64,000 bases of DNA from Janthinobacterium sp. 67 (GTDB taxonomy: Bacteria > Pseudomonadota > Gammaproteobacteria > Burkholderiales > Burkholderiaceae_D): positions 5,642,001 through 5,706,000 of the forward strand of contig NZ_PGES01000001.1 of assembly GCF_002797895.1 (NCBI RefSeq), read 5' to 3'. Made by a program: the position numbers and the translations under genes. Position 1 is the first letter of the stretch. Each line of letters opens with the position of its first letter. Positions 27,499 to 37,052 of the stretch are shown here, piece after piece. Under the pieces are notes generated by a model. That model was not told where the DNA came from. It searched no databases and saw only the letters and a program-made list of their open reading frames with translations.

Positions 27499-28860
27499 TT
27501 ATTCCAGGCTGGCTTGCACGCTGGCGATGCCGACCTGCGCGCTGCCTTCGGCCAGGCGCACGTTGACGTTCTGGCGCGCCTGCAGCTGCGCCGGCGAGCG
27601 CACGATATTCCCTTTTTCATCGCGCAGGATGGCGTAGCCGCGTTCCAGCGTGCGTTGGGGATTGAGCAGTTCCAGCTGCGCCGCCAGGCCGTCGAGGCGG
27701 TGGCGCCGCTGGCCCAGCTGCTGCGCCATGGCCGCGCCGCTGCGCCGCTGGGCTTCCAGCAGCCGCGCGCGCGATGCCGTGACGTCGGGCCGCAGGTTGG
27801 CCCAGCGCGAGCGCAGGCGTTCGAGCGCGTACTGCGACTGGTTCAGGGGCGCGCGCGCCGCATGCGTCATGGCCGTCGACAGGGCCAGCAGCTGCAAGCG
27901 CTGCTTCCGCAGCTGCGCTGTCGGGTTGAGCAGGCGGCGGCTGTGGCGGTCCAGCGTTTGCGCCGCGTCGTCGAGGCTGCGGCGCATGGCGCGGCGCAAA
28001 TCGGCCGCATCGGCGCGCAGGGACGCCATCCAGTCGGCGCGCGGCGTGGCCGCCAGTTCGGCCGCCGCCGTCGGCGTGGCCGCGCGCAGGTCGGCCGCGA
28101 AGTCGGCGATGGTGAAATCCGTCTCGTGTCCCACGCCGCTGATCACGGGCATGGAACAGTCGGCAATCGCATGGGCCACGGCTTCATCGTTGAACGACCA
28201 CAGGTCTTCGATGCTGCCGCCGCCACGGCACACGAGCAGCACGTCGCACTCGGCCCTTGTCGATGCCGTGCGGATGGCGTGCGCGATCTTTTCCGGCGCC
28301 TGCTGTCCCTGCACGGGTGTCGGGTACAGGATGATGTTGACGTGCGGCGCGCGGCGCTTGAGCGCGATCAGCACGTCGCGCAGGGCGGCCGCCTGCGGGC
28401 TGGTGACGATGCCGATGCTGCGCGCGAACATGGGGATGGCGCGCTTGCGCTCCTGGTCGAACAGGCCCTGCGCGGCCAGCTTTTCCTTCAGGCGCTGGAA
28501 TGCTTCGTACAGTGCGCCCACGCCGGCGCGGCGGATGGCTTCCACGTTGATCTGGTAATCGCCGCGCGCGCCGTACAGGGTGACGAGCGCGCGCACTTCG
28601 ACCTTGTCGCCTTCGCGCGGCGTGAAGCCCGCGTACTGGGCGCGGCCGCGGAACATCACGGCACGGACCTGGGCGCCATCGTCCTTCAAGGTGAAGTACC
28701 AGTGGCCGGAAGCGGCGCGCGTGAAGTTGGAAATCTCGCCGGCGATCCAGGTCAGGGGGAACGAGCGCTCGAGCAGGCGCGCGACGGCCTGGTTCAGGGC
28801 GCTGACGGTCAGCACGGGCGGGGCGGCAAAGCCGCTGTCAGTGGGGTTGTCGGTCATCAT
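27499..28860 (-). CDS. xseA: exodeoxyribonuclease VII large subunit
   Basis: The large subunit of exonuclease VII, which degrades single-stranded DNA from both ends with the XseB subunit. About 453 residues, normal for the family. The N-terminal OB fold contains [35 protein letters not shown] and [15 protein letters not shown]. The catalytic region includes [31 protein letters not shown] and [16 protein letters not shown] long coiled region and a short C-terminal domain follow (LERGYAIL). Starts at 28860 or 28857 (consecutive ATGs) lack a clear ribosome site. A GTG at 28890 is also in frame and lies close to a -10-like TAATAT, so a leaderless start is possible. Confidence 0.95.
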   Translation of the reverse strand: MMTDNPTDSGFAAPPVLTVSALNQAVARLLERSFPLTWIAGEISNFTRAASGHWYFTLKDDGAQVRAVMFRGRAQYAGFTPREGDKVEVRALVTLYGARGDYQINVEAIRRAGVGALYEAFQRLKEKLAAQGLFDQERKRAIPMFARSIGIVTSPQAAALRDVLIALKRRAPHVNIILYPTPVQGQQAPEKIAHAIRTASTRAECDVLLVCRGGGSIEDLWSFNDEAVAHAIADCSMPVISGVGHETDFTIADFAADLRAATPTAAAELAATPRADWMASLRADAADLRRAMRRSLDDAAQTLDRHSRRLLNPTAQLRKQRLQLLALSTAMTHAARAPLNQSQYALERLRSRWANLRPDVTASRARLLEAQRRSGAAMAQQLGQRRHRLDGLAAQLELLNPQRTLERGYAILRDEKGNIVRSPAQLQARQNVNVRLAEGSAQVGIASVQASLE

Positions 28861-28966
28861 AAAGCTGGGAGCGGGAAGGGAACTGTCCACATATTATCGG
28901 CGAGGTCATGCTTATGTCATATATCGCGCAAAACAACAAGTTCTATTTCTAAGTAATTGATTTCAT

Positions 28967-30006
28967 GACGAATTCCCGTATGCCTGATTTGCGTGCACAG
29001 GGAAAAAATCCTTTAATATCAAGCACATCAGTGTAGCCCCTGCCACTTACGCACAAAGTTATCCACAGAAAGTGTGCGGAACTTTTTGCCTTGGACAAAC
29101 ATGACACGGCTGGACCTGATCGAGCGATAAAAGTGCCTTGCTACATTTTTGCGCACGGAAATAAAGTACATAGGAATCAAGCGCTTAGTATGCCGTGAAT
29201 GGCCTTGCGCACAATCTTATCCACAAAAAATGTGCAGAACTCTGGCGCGGCACCGGATTTATCCACTGCAAGGCATATTGCATGGCTTGCCTTAATTTTG
29301 CGCAGCATAAAAATAGCCATATAAATCAAGGGGGTAGCATCGAACCGTACGTCTTGCTCACAATCTTATCCACAGAATGTGTGCAAAACCGCATAAACCG
29401 TTTCGTCTTTTATCGTGTTTTTCCACCGCGCGATCAGCTTGATTTGCTGCCTCATTTTTCAGCATGAAAAAAAAGTCCTTTAAAATCAATGCTCTTGCAT
29501 GGAGTCAATCGGCTTGCTCACAATCTTATCCACACTTTATGTGTGGAACTGCGCTGGCGCTGGAAAACTGCAGTTTTGAAGTGGAATCGGACCGTGAAAA
29601 ACACGCTTTTCAGCCATTGCCACATTTTTATGCATGGTAATAAAAACGATATAAATCAATGTACTTGGCGCGTATCCGTACGCTTGCGCACAATCTTGTC
29701 CACAGATTGTGTGCAGAACTTTGACGGCCAGTCTGACGCCGATTGCGCGCCTGCTGCCACTTTTTTACGCATCGATTTAATCTCCTTTAAAATCAATGGC
29801 TTGATTACATTCCTCGGCTTTGCGCACAATCTTGTCCACAGTAAATGTGCAGAACTCTTCAAGTATTAACTTATTGACATTGACTACTATCGATAAGCTG
29901 CTATGCCTGTATTTTGCGCAGTATCATAATCTCCATGTAAATCAATCACTTGCATGCTGGACTTCATGCTTGCTCACAATCTTATCCACACAAAGTGTGC
30001 AAAACT
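28967..30006. repeat. seven-copy tandem array of DnaA-box/IHF-like modules
   Basis: This 1.28 kb gap between xseA and exbB has no gene. It holds seven diverged modules. Each carries an element like TTTTTGCGCA, then AATCAA 24 bases after its GCGCA, then a DnaA-type box 42 bases later, then TGTGCAGAAC 14 bases later. DnaA boxes start at 29059, 29217, 29366, 29526, 29696, 29832 and 29982. Five are TTATCCACA and two (29696, 29832) are TTGTCCACA. The AATCAA elements start at 29017 (TATCAA), 29175, 29324, 29484, 29654, 29791 and 29940; those at 29175, 29791 and 29940 fit the IHF consensus WATCAANNNNTTR completely. Spacing of AATCAA to box is 42 in six copies and 41 in one. Module period is 136-170 bases. 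Linkers are unrelated. Interpretation as a DnaA-binding control locus is inference. Confidence 0.85.
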
Positions 30007-30170
30007 GTGCCCCCGCCAGCACGCTGGGGACATGCAGGCGCCTCTTGCCGCCGGCGCGGCAACGCGCTACATTGCGCCATTCCTGCGCGCACGTACAATC
30101 GGTCTTCGGCGCTCGGTACAATACAGGCTGTTCTGGCGCTCCATCGCCTTCCCTTTACCAGGAGTTTCTT

Positions 30171-30776
30171 TTGCTCGCTATATTTCAAGCCGCTGGCTGG
30201 CCCATCTGGCTGTTGTTGATCGCTTCCATCGTCGCCCTGGCCCTGATCATCGAGCGCCTGCTGTATTTGCGGCGCGGAAAAATCCTGCCCCGCAAGCTGT
30301 TCGATGAAGTGGTGCAGGTGTATCGCAGCGGCAAGATCACGCCGGACACGGTGGCCAAGCTGGAAGACAATTCGCCGCTGGGCGTGGTGCTGGCCGCCGC
30401 CCTGCGCAATGTCGACGCGCCGCGCGAGGTGATGAAGGAATCGATCGAAGAGGCAGGCAGCGGCGTGGCCCACACGCTGGAACGTTTCCTGACGACCCTG
30501 GGCACCATCGCCACCCTGGCGCCGCTGATGGGTCTGTTCGGCACGGTGGTGGGCATGATTGAAATCTTCGGCTCGCAAAACGCCAGCGGCTCCAATCCGG
30601 CCCAGCTGGCGCACGGTATTTCGGTGGCCCTGTACAACACGGGTTTCGGCCTGGCCATCGCCATGCCGACCCTCGTTTTCTACCGCCACTTCCGCGCCCT
30701 CGTCGACAGCTTCGTCATCGACATGGAGCAGCAAGCCGTCAAGTTCGTCGACATCGTCCACAGTGGCCGCAAATGA
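30171..30776 (+). CDS. exbB: MotA/TolQ/ExbB family proton channel protein
   Basis: A 201-residue inner-membrane protein with three transmembrane helices (about residues 8-30, 105-130 and 150-175) and the family motif TLGTIATLAPLMGLFGTVVGMIEIF. Start is the TTG at 30171 with AGGAG eight bases upstream; an open frame extends back into the DnaA-box array but encodes nothing conserved. It overlaps exbD by four bases. With ExbD and TonB it converts the proton gradient into energy for outer-membrane TonB receptors, two of which are encoded in this window. No tonB gene is adjacent. A TolQ role is less likely without tolA, tolB or pal nearby. Confidence 0.9.
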   Translation: MLAIFQAAGWPIWLLLIASIVALALIIERLLYLRRGKILPRKLFDEVVQVYRSGKITPDTVAKLEDNSPLGVVLAAALRNVDAPREVMKESIEEAGSGVAHTLERFLTTLGTIATLAPLMGLFGTVVGMIEIFGSQNASGSNPAQLAHGISVALYNTGFGLAIAMPTLVFYRHFRALVDSFVIDMEQQAVKFVDIVHSGRK

Positions 30777-31213
30777 ACTTCCGCAAAGGCAAGGGGCGTG
30801 AAGACCCCGAAATCAACCTGATCCCGTTCATCGACGTGTTGCTGGTGATCCTGATCTTCCTCATGGTCAGCACCACCTACAGCAAGTTTACGGAGCTGCA
30901 GATCACCTTGCCGACGGCCGACGCCGAGCAGGCGAAAGAGAAGCCGCAGCAGATCGACGTCACCATCGACGCCAAGGGCAACTACACGGTCAACCGCGAG
31001 CCCGTTTCGTTCCGCGACGTGGCAGGCCTGGCCGACGCCCTGCAAAACGCGGCAAAGGCGGCCAACGGCGGCAAGGCGCCCGCGCAGACGCCCGTGGTGG
31101 TGGTCAACGCCGACCAGTTCGCCATGCACCAGATGGTCATCCACGTCATGGAAGCGGCGCGCCTGGCCGGCTATGAAAAGCTGACGTTCGCGGCGCAGGC
31201 GGGTGGCAAGTAG
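30773..31213 (+). CDS. exbD: biopolymer transport protein ExbD/TolR family
   Basis: A 146-residue protein with a short cytoplasmic N-terminus and one transmembrane helix carrying the essential Asp (INLIPFIDVLLVILIFLMVS, Asp about residue 20). A periplasmic domain ends with VVNADQFAMHQMVIHVMEAAR and GYEKLTFA. This is the partner of ExbB, with which it overlaps by four bases. Its stop codon lies within the outer end of a REP-like element. Downstream genes follow the conserved betaproteobacterial order lpxK, Trm112-like, kdsB, adk. Confidence 0.92.
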   Translation: MNFRKGKGREDPEINLIPFIDVLLVILIFLMVSTTYSKFTELQITLPTADAEQAKEKPQQIDVTIDAKGNYTVNREPVSFRDVAGLADALQNAAKAANGGKAPAQTPVVVVNADQFAMHQMVIHVMEAARLAGYEKLTFAAQAGGK

Positions 31214-31304
31214 GTCGGCTTAGCCGGCACGGCGTAAGCCGACAAAGCCGCAGCCGAGCATGTCGGATTACGCTGCGCCTGGCGGCGCAGCTAATCAGAC
31301 CTAC
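31210..31304. repeat. REP-like double-hairpin element, copy B
   Basis: GTAGGTCGGCTTAGC ... GTAAGCCGAC forms the first hairpin and GTCGGATTACGCTGCGCC ... GGCGCAGCTAATC the second, ending in GACCTAC. It has the same architecture as the element at 18942-19071. The element begins one base before the exbD stop, whose TAG is part of its GTAGGTCGG terminus. It fills the exbD-lpxK gap. Confidence 0.8.
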
Positions 31305-31326
31305 CCCCATTTTTAAGTCTTCCCCC

Positions 31327-32382
31327 ATGCCCACATCCTCCCCCGCCAAGCTTGAAACCACATTGACCCGCGCCTGGCTGACGCGCGGCCCGCTGGCGTG
31401 CGCGCTGTGGCCCGTGTCGCTGGTGTTCGGTGCTTTGAGCCGTATCAGGCGCTTCCTGTACCAGGCAAACATTTTGAAATCCGAACGCCTGCCTGTGCCC
31501 GTCGTTGTCGTCGGCAATATTTTCATTGGCGGCACGGGCAAGACGCCGCTGACGATCTGGCTGGTGCAAGCCTTGCGCGACGCGGGCATGCGCCCGGGCG
31601 TGATTTCGCGCGGCCATGGCAGCGCCGACCGTTCGCCGCGCGCCGTCACCGCCGCTTCCACGCCGCAGCAGGTGGGCGACGAGCCGCTGCTGATCTTCCA
31701 GCGCGGCGGCTGTCCCGTGATGGTGGGACGCGACCGCGCGCAAGCGGGCAGGGCGCTGCTGGCAGCGCACCCCGACGTCGACGTGCTGGTCACGGACGAC
31801 GGCTTGCAGCATTACGCCTTGCGGCGCGACGTGGAAATCGTGCTGTTCGACGGCCGCGGCGCGGGCAATGGCTGGCTGTTGCCGGCGGGGCCTTTGCGCG
31901 AATCGCCGCGCCGCCGGCGCGACGTGACGGTGATCAATGCGCCCGGGCTGGCGCCGGCGCTGGTGGCCAGAGTCGCGCCGCAGGGCGGGCTGGTGGTGCA
32001 GATGCTGCTGGCCGGCGGCGTGGCCGAACGCCTGGTGGACCGCGGCGAAAGCGTGGCGCTTGCAACCCTGGCGGCCAGCGGCCAGCGCATCGTGGCGGCG
32101 GCCGGCATCGGCAACCCGCAGCGCTTCTTTGCCATGTTGCGCGGCGCCGGACTGGACTTCATGGAACTGCCCCTGCCCGATCATCACGACTTCCTCGACC
32201 AGCCATTTGCGGGGCTCGACACGGATGTGATCTTGATCACCGAGAAGGATGCAGTAAAATGTGCGCAAATTGAATATCTCAAAGATGACCCGAGACTGTG
32301 GGTCGTCCCCGTCAGTGCGCGCATCGATAGCGCGCTGGCCCAACAAATTGTGGAGAAATGTCGTGGACGCTCGACTGCTTGA
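31327..32382 (+). CDS. lpxK: tetraacyldisaccharide 4'-kinase (lipid A synthesis)
   Basis: LpxK phosphorylates the 4' position of the lipid A disaccharide precursor at the inner membrane. The 351-residue length is normal. An N-terminal hydrophobic helix ([16 protein letters not shown]) is followed by the family P-loop [20 protein letters not shown] near residues 59-78 and then [29 protein letters not shown] carries the metal-binding region, and LPDHHDF and [13 protein letters not shown] lie near the C-terminus. Its end overlaps the Trm112-like gene by 20 bases. Confidence 0.95.
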   Translation: MPTSSPAKLETTLTRAWLTRGPLACALWPVSLVFGALSRIRRFLYQANILKSERLPVPVVVVGNIFIGGTGKTPLTIWLVQALRDAGMRPGVISRGHGSADRSPRAVTAASTPQQVGDEPLLIFQRGGCPVMVGRDRAQAGRALLAAHPDVDVLVTDDGLQHYALRRDVEIVLFDGRGAGNGWLLPAGPLRESPRRRRDVTVINAPGLAPALVARVAPQGGLVVQMLLAGGVAERLVDRGESVALATLAASGQRIVAAAGIGNPQRFFAMLRGAGLDFMELPLPDHHDFLDQPFAGLDTDVILITEKDAVKCAQIEYLKDDPRLWVVPVSARIDSALAQQIVEKCRGRSTA

Positions 32383-32539
32383 TATCCTGGTCTGCCCTGT
32401 TTGCAAGGGTCCGCTTGAACACGATAAGAAGGCGCAGGAACTGATTTGCCGCGCCGACCGCCTCGCCTATCCTATCCGCGATGGCATCCCCATCATGTGG
32501 GCGGACGAAGCGCGCACCCTGCAAGACGCAGTGGAATAA
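32363..32539 (+). CDS. Trm112 family protein (YcaR-like)
   Basis: A 58-residue zinc-ribbon-like protein starting at a GTG at 32363, with GGAGA upstream. The sequence [16 protein letters not shown] contains the Cys-x-x-Cys pair, and [21 protein letters not shown] is the conserved second half. It lies between lpxK and kdsB, the standard place for this gene, overlapping lpxK by 20 bases and ending two bases before kdsB. Eukaryotic Trm112 activates methyltransferases; the role of the bacterial protein is not firmly established. Confidence 0.9.
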   Translation: MDARLLDILVCPVCKGPLEHDKKAQELICRADRLAYPIRDGIPIMWADEARTLQDAVE

Positions 32540-32541
32540 CG

Positions 32542-33297
32542 ATGGCGTTCATCGTCATCATCCCGGCCCGCCTGGCCTCGACGCGCCTGCCGGGCAAGCC
32601 GCTGGCCGACCTGGGCGGCAAGCCCATGGTGGTGCGCGTGGCCGAGCAGGCAGCCCTGTCGGGCGCCGCGCGCGTCATCGTCGCCACCGACCACGAATCC
32701 ATCCGCGCCGCCTGCGCCGCGCATGGCGTGGAAGCGTGCATGACGCGCAGCGACCATCCGTCGGGCACGGACCGCATCGCCGAAGTGGCGCGCACGCTCG
32801 CCTTGCCGCCGGACGCCGTCGTCGTCAACCTGCAGGGCGACGAACCCTTGATCGATCCGTCCCTGCTGGCCGCCTGCGCCGCGCAGATCAGCGCCGCCGT
32901 CCCCATGGCCACGTGTGCCCATCCGCTGCACGATGTGGCCGATGCCTTCAACCCGAACGTCGTCAAGGTCGTGCTGGACAAGAACGGCCGCGCCTTGTAT
33001 TTCTCGCGCGCGACGATTCCGTGGCACCGCGACGGCTTTGCGCAGTCGAAAGACAGCCTGCCGGCCGGCTACGTGCCGCTGCGCCATATCGGCCTGTATG
33101 CCTACAGCAATGCGTTCCTGCAAACGTATCCCGGCCTGTCCGCGTCGCCGCTGGAAGCGATCGAGGCGCTGGAGCAGTTGCGCGTCTTGTGGCATGGCTA
33201 TGCCATCGCCGTGCACGTGACCGATAGCGCGCCGGCCGCCGGTGTCGACACGCCGGAAGATCTCGCACGCGTGCAGGCCCATTACCGCGCCCTGTAA
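32542..33297 (+). CDS. kdsB: 3-deoxy-manno-octulosonate cytidylyltransferase
   Basis: KdsB activates Kdo as CMP-Kdo for lipopolysaccharide inner core assembly. The 251-residue protein starts at ATG 32542, and its N-terminus [20 protein letters not shown] is the nucleotide-binding signature. Further conserved parts are [54 protein letters not shown] and [12 protein letters not shown]. It is cytoplasmic. The gene follows the Trm112-like gene directly. Its product feeds the same Kdo that the predicted Kdo hydroxylase at 12924-13799 would modify. Confidence 0.96.
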   Translation: MAFIVIIPARLASTRLPGKPLADLGGKPMVVRVAEQAALSGAARVIVATDHESIRAACAAHGVEACMTRSDHPSGTDRIAEVARTLALPPDAVVVNLQGDEPLIDPSLLAACAAQISAAVPMATCAHPLHDVADAFNPNVVKVVLDKNGRALYFSRATIPWHRDGFAQSKDSLPAGYVPLRHIGLYAYSNAFLQTYPGLSASPLEAIEALEQLRVLWHGYAIAVHVTDSAPAAGVDTPEDLARVQAHYRAL

Positions 33298-33314
33298 GCG
33301 CTACCCGCAAAACG

Positions 33315-33346
33315 GCAGGCGTGCAAATAAAATTTTGCGCGCCTGC
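33315..33346 (+). terminator. hairpin after kdsB, possible terminator
   Basis: A 13-base-pair stem (GCAGGCGTGCAAA with TTTGCGCGCCTGC, one G-T pair) and a short AT loop, 18 bases after the kdsB stop. No T-run follows on the plus strand, so it may act as a weak or factor-assisted terminator or as an mRNA-stabilising structure. The 195 bases that follow, up to adk, are AT-rich and probably hold the adk promoter. Confidence 0.5.
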
Positions 33347-33478
33347 AGCAAAAACCACATTTTGAAACGTCTGCTTCGATAATTGCTGGCTTTGATCAAT
33401 CAGGGCATAGCAATTCGACAGCAAACTGGCGTTCCGGGGATTTTTTGTGGTAAGTTTCGTAGGGAAAGATAGCCATAG

Positions 33479-34198
<720 letters not shown>

Positions 34199-34209
34199 GC
34201 AGTATTTGA

Positions 34210-34237
34210 AAAGCGGACCTGAGTGTCCGCTTTTTTT
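34210..34237 (+). terminator. intrinsic terminator of adk
   Basis: An AAGCGGAC / GTCCGCTT stem with a four-base loop leads into seven T residues, 12 bases after the adk stop. Confidence 0.92.
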
Positions 34238-34374
34238 GTGCCCGCGCTTGAGGGCGCCGTGTCGTTTTCGTGGTTCAGTTTTTTTGCAGGTCGTGTTTTC
34301 CTGGCTGCGCGTGCCTGCCCGGTGCGGTCTGCAGCTGTTGGCAATGACGTCGGATAAAAACAGAAGGGGACGAT

Positions 34375-36498
34375 ATGGCAGCCAGTCTGTGGTTTGCGGT
34401 AGCCTGCGGCGTGGTCGCAGTTATTTACGGTTTGGTGTCGCGCAGCTGGATCCTGCGTCAGGATCCCGGCAACGCGCGCATGCAGGAAATCGCGCTGGCC
34501 ATCCAGCAGGGCGCGGCCGCCTACCTGGCGCGCCAGTACCGTACCATCGCCATCGTCGGCGTGGCGCTCTTGATCGCCATCTATCTGCTGCTCGGCCTGC
34601 ATACGGCGCTGGGTTTTCTGATCGGCGCCGTGCTGTCGGGCGCCTGCGGCTTCATCGGCATGAATGTCTCCGTGCGGGCCAATGTGCGCACGGCGCAGGC
34701 GGCCACCCTGGGCATCAACCAGGCCCTGAACGTGGCCTTCAAGGGCGGGGCGATCACGGGCATGCTGGTCGTCGGACTGGGCCTCCTGGGCGTGACCCTG
34801 TTCTACTGGCTGCTGGTGACGACGGGCGCGCCGGGCCTGACCCAGCATGACCTGATCAAGCCGTTGATCGGCCTGGCCTTCGGCGCCTCGCTCATTTCCA
34901 TCTTCGCGCGGCTGGGCGGCGGCATCTTCACCAAGGGCGCCGACGTGGGCGCGGACCTGGTGGGAAAGGTCGAAGCGGGCATCCCCGAAGACGATCCGCG
35001 CAACCCGGCCGTCATCGCCGACAACGTGGGCGACAACGTGGGCGACTGCGCCGGCATGGCGGCCGACCTGTTCGAAACCTATGTCGTGACCCTGATCGCC
35101 ACCATGCTGCTGGGCGCGCTGCTGATGGCCGAGGCCAGCGGCATGGCCATCATCTATCCGCTGCTGCTGGGCGCCGTGTCCATCCTCGCCTCCATCGTCG
35201 GCTGCTCGATGGTCAAGACGGCCCCCGGCAAGAAGATCATGTCGGCCCTGTACACGGGCCTGTGGTGGGCGGCCGGCCTGTCCCTGGTCGGCTTTGCCGT
35301 CGTCACGTGGCTGCTGTGGCCCGACGACGCCATGCGCTACAAGATGCTGGGCGCGACCGTCGTCGGCATCGTCCTCACGGGGCTGATGGTGTACATCACC
35401 GAGTACTACACGGGCACGGACTTCAAGCCCGTGCGCCACATCGCCGAAGCGTCGACGACGGGCCACGGCACCAACATCATCGCCGGCCTGGGCGTGTCGA
35501 TGAAGTCCACCGCCTATCCGGTGCTGGCCGTCTGCATCGCCATCCTCGTCTCGTATCAATTGGCGGGCCTGTACGGCATCGCCATCGCGGCGACCTCCAT
35601 GCTGTCGATGGCCGGCATCATCGTCGCCCTCGACGCGTATGGTCCCATCACGGACAACGCGGGCGGCATCGCGGAAATGTCGGGCTTGCCCGACTCCGTG
35701 CGCGCCATCACCGACCCCCTGGACGCCGTCGGCAATACTACCAAGGCCGTCACCAAGGGCTATGCCATCGGCTCGGCCGGCCTGGCCGCGCTGGTGCTGT
35801 TTGCCGACTACACGCATGCGCTCGAATCCGTGGGCCAGCACATCACGTTTGACTTGTCGAATCCCATGGTCATCGTGGGCCTGTTCATCGGCGGGCTGAT
35901 ACCGTATCTGTTCGGCGCCATGGCGATGGAAGCCGTGGGCCGCGCGGCGGGCGCCGTGGTGGTCGAGGTGCGCCGGCAGTTCCGCGACATCAAGGGCATC
36001 ATGGAAGGCACGGCGCGGCCCGAATACGACAAGGCCGTCGACATGCTGACGGCGTCGGCCATCCGCGAAATGATAGCTCCCTCCTTGCTGCCGGTGGTGG
36101 TGCCCATCGTCGTGGGCATGCTGCTGGGGCCTGCGGCCCTGGGCGGCCTCCTGATGGGCACCATCGTGACGGGCCTGTTCGTGGCCATTTCCATGACCAC
36201 GGGCGGCGGCGCCTGGGACAACGCGAAGAAATACATCGAGGATGGCCATTTCGGCGGCAAGGGGTCCGATGCGCACAAGGCGGCCGTCACGGGCGACACG
36301 GTGGGCGACCCGTACAAGGACACGGCCGGTCCCGCAGTGAACCCCCTGATCAAGATCATCAATATCGTGGCCCTGCTGCTGGTGCCGCTGCTGCCGGCCA
36401 CGGGCTGGCTGGCGGTCAAGGCGCCGGCCCCGATCCACGCGCCCGTGCCGCCCATCCTGGCACCGGCCACACCCGTGCAAAGCTTGCCGGCGCAATAA
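34375..36498 (+). CDS. hppA: membrane proton-translocating pyrophosphatase
   Basis: A 707-residue H+-PPase that couples pyrophosphate hydrolysis to proton pumping, with about 16 transmembrane helices. The catalytic motifs are [20 protein letters not shown] and [20 protein letters not shown] near residues 190-225, with repeated GNTTK and DNAGGIAEM motifs in the second half. The loop reads [12 protein letters not shown]: Lys at this position, rather than Ala, is the signature of the potassium-independent subclass. The last 30 residues are Pro/Ala rich. Monocistronic, 177 bases after adk, with GGGGA before the ATG. Confidence 0.95.
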   Translation: MAASLWFAVACGVVAVIYGLVSRSWILRQDPGNARMQEIALAIQQGAAAYLARQYRTIAIVGVALLIAIYLLLGLHTALGFLIGAVLSGACGFIGMNVSVRANVRTAQAATLGINQALNVAFKGGAITGMLVVGLGLLGVTLFYWLLVTTGAPGLTQHDLIKPLIGLAFGASLISIFARLGGGIFTKGADVGADLVGKVEAGIPEDDPRNPAVIADNVGDNVGDCAGMAADLFETYVVTLIATMLLGALLMAEASGMAIIYPLLLGAVSILASIVGCSMVKTAPGKKIMSALYTGLWWAAGLSLVGFAVVTWLLWPDDAMRYKMLGATVVGIVLTGLMVYITEYYTGTDFKPVRHIAEASTTGHGTNIIAGLGVSMKSTAYPVLAVCIAILVSYQLAGLYGIAIAATSMLSMAGIIVALDAYGPITDNAGGIAEMSGLPDSVRAITDPLDAVGNTTKAVTKGYAIGSAGLAALVLFADYTHALESVGQHITFDLSNPMVIVGLFIGGLIPYLFGAMAMEAVGRAAGAVVVEVRRQFRDIKGIMEGTARPEYDKAVDMLTASAIREMIAPSLLPVVVPIVVGMLLGPAALGGLLMGTIVTGLFVAISMTTGGGAWDNAKKYIEDGHFGGKGSDAHKAAVTGDTVGDPYKDTAGPAVNPLIKIINIVALLLVPLLPATGWLAVKAPAPIHAPVPPILAPATPVQSLPAQ

Positions 36499-36513
36499 AC
36501 TGGTCACTCCCTG

Positions 36514-36541
36514 CAGCCCCGTGGCCCGCGCCGCGGGGCTG
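36514..36541 (+). terminator. terminator-like hairpin after hppA
   Basis: A CAGCCCCG / CGGGGCTG stem, followed by GTTTGCATTT, 15 bases after the hppA stop. The T content is modest. Confidence 0.65.
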
Positions 36542-36686
36542 TTTGCATTTGTATGGACGCGACTCCCGGCTGGCCTTGTTCCCGGCGTCTAAAAGGTGAG
36601 CAATTGTTACGGCAGCTTGGCTTGCGCCGCCCGTTTGCCAATAATGGAGAAAGGATGATGAACGCCTTGCACGGCAGGAGGATGTC

Positions 36687-37049
36687 ATGGACAGCAAGCA
36701 CAAAAGACGTGGCCTATGGCTGGCGCTGCTGGTAGCGGGCCTGGTGCTGGCAGGCGATGCCTGGGCCACGCCCGGTGGCCATGGCGGCCACGGTCATTTT
36801 CACGGCCGCGTGCATGGCGGCGCGTGGGTTGGCCATGGATGGCACCATGGCCACGGACCGCGCTGGTATGGCAATCCCTGGCATGGCTATCCCCGTGTTG
36901 ACTACTACGGCGGCACGGTCATCGTGCCGCCGCCCGTGTATCTGGAACCGGACGTGTGGTATTACTGCGCGCGGCCACGCGGGTACTACCCGTACGTGGC
37001 GCGCTGCATGACACCCTGGCGCGCCGTGGTGCCGGCCAGCGTGCCCTGA
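36687..37049 (+). CDS. small secreted His/Gly-rich protein, unknown
   Basis: A 120-residue protein with a strong ribosome site (AGGAGG five bases before ATG) and a signal peptide of about 27 residues (LWLALLVAGLVLAGDAWA). The next 45 residues are rich in His, Gly and Trp (GGHGHFHGRVHGG, HGWHHGHGPRWYG), a composition able to bind metal ions. The C-terminal part has a recurring betaproteobacterial pattern, WYYCARPRGYYPYVARC, with two cysteines. I do not know a function. It is convergent with the siderophore receptor, with three bases between the stops. A role with metals is only a suggestion from the histidines. Confidence 0.75.
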   Translation: MDSKHKRRGLWLALLVAGLVLAGDAWATPGGHGGHGHFHGRVHGGAWVGHGWHHGHGPRWYGNPWHGYPRVDYYGGTVIVPPPVYLEPDVWYYCARPRGYYPYVARCMTPWRAVVPASVP

Positions 37050-37052
37050 ACG

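Noticed and set aside
28967..30006. CRISPR array
   Set aside because: Repeats are diverged, about 100 bases long with internal fixed-spacing motifs, and linkers vary in length. No cas gene is present.
28967..30006. The main chromosomal origin (oriC) or a plasmid-type iteron origin
   Set aside because: No dnaA, dnaN, gyrB, rpmH, gidA, parAB or rep gene is nearby, and there is no obvious AT-rich unwinding element. A secondary DnaA-binding locus fits better. Genome-wide skew would settle it.
29820..30170. A long N-terminal extension of ExbB starting at 29820
   Set aside because: It runs through the repeat array and encodes nothing conserved. The TTG at 30171 has a ribosome site and gives a normal-length ExbB.
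30171..31213. TolQ-TolR of the Tol-Pal system
   Set aside because: TolA, TolB, Pal and YbgC genes are absent around the pair. The lpxK-kdsB-adk neighbourhood is the usual one for the ExbB-ExbD pair in this group.
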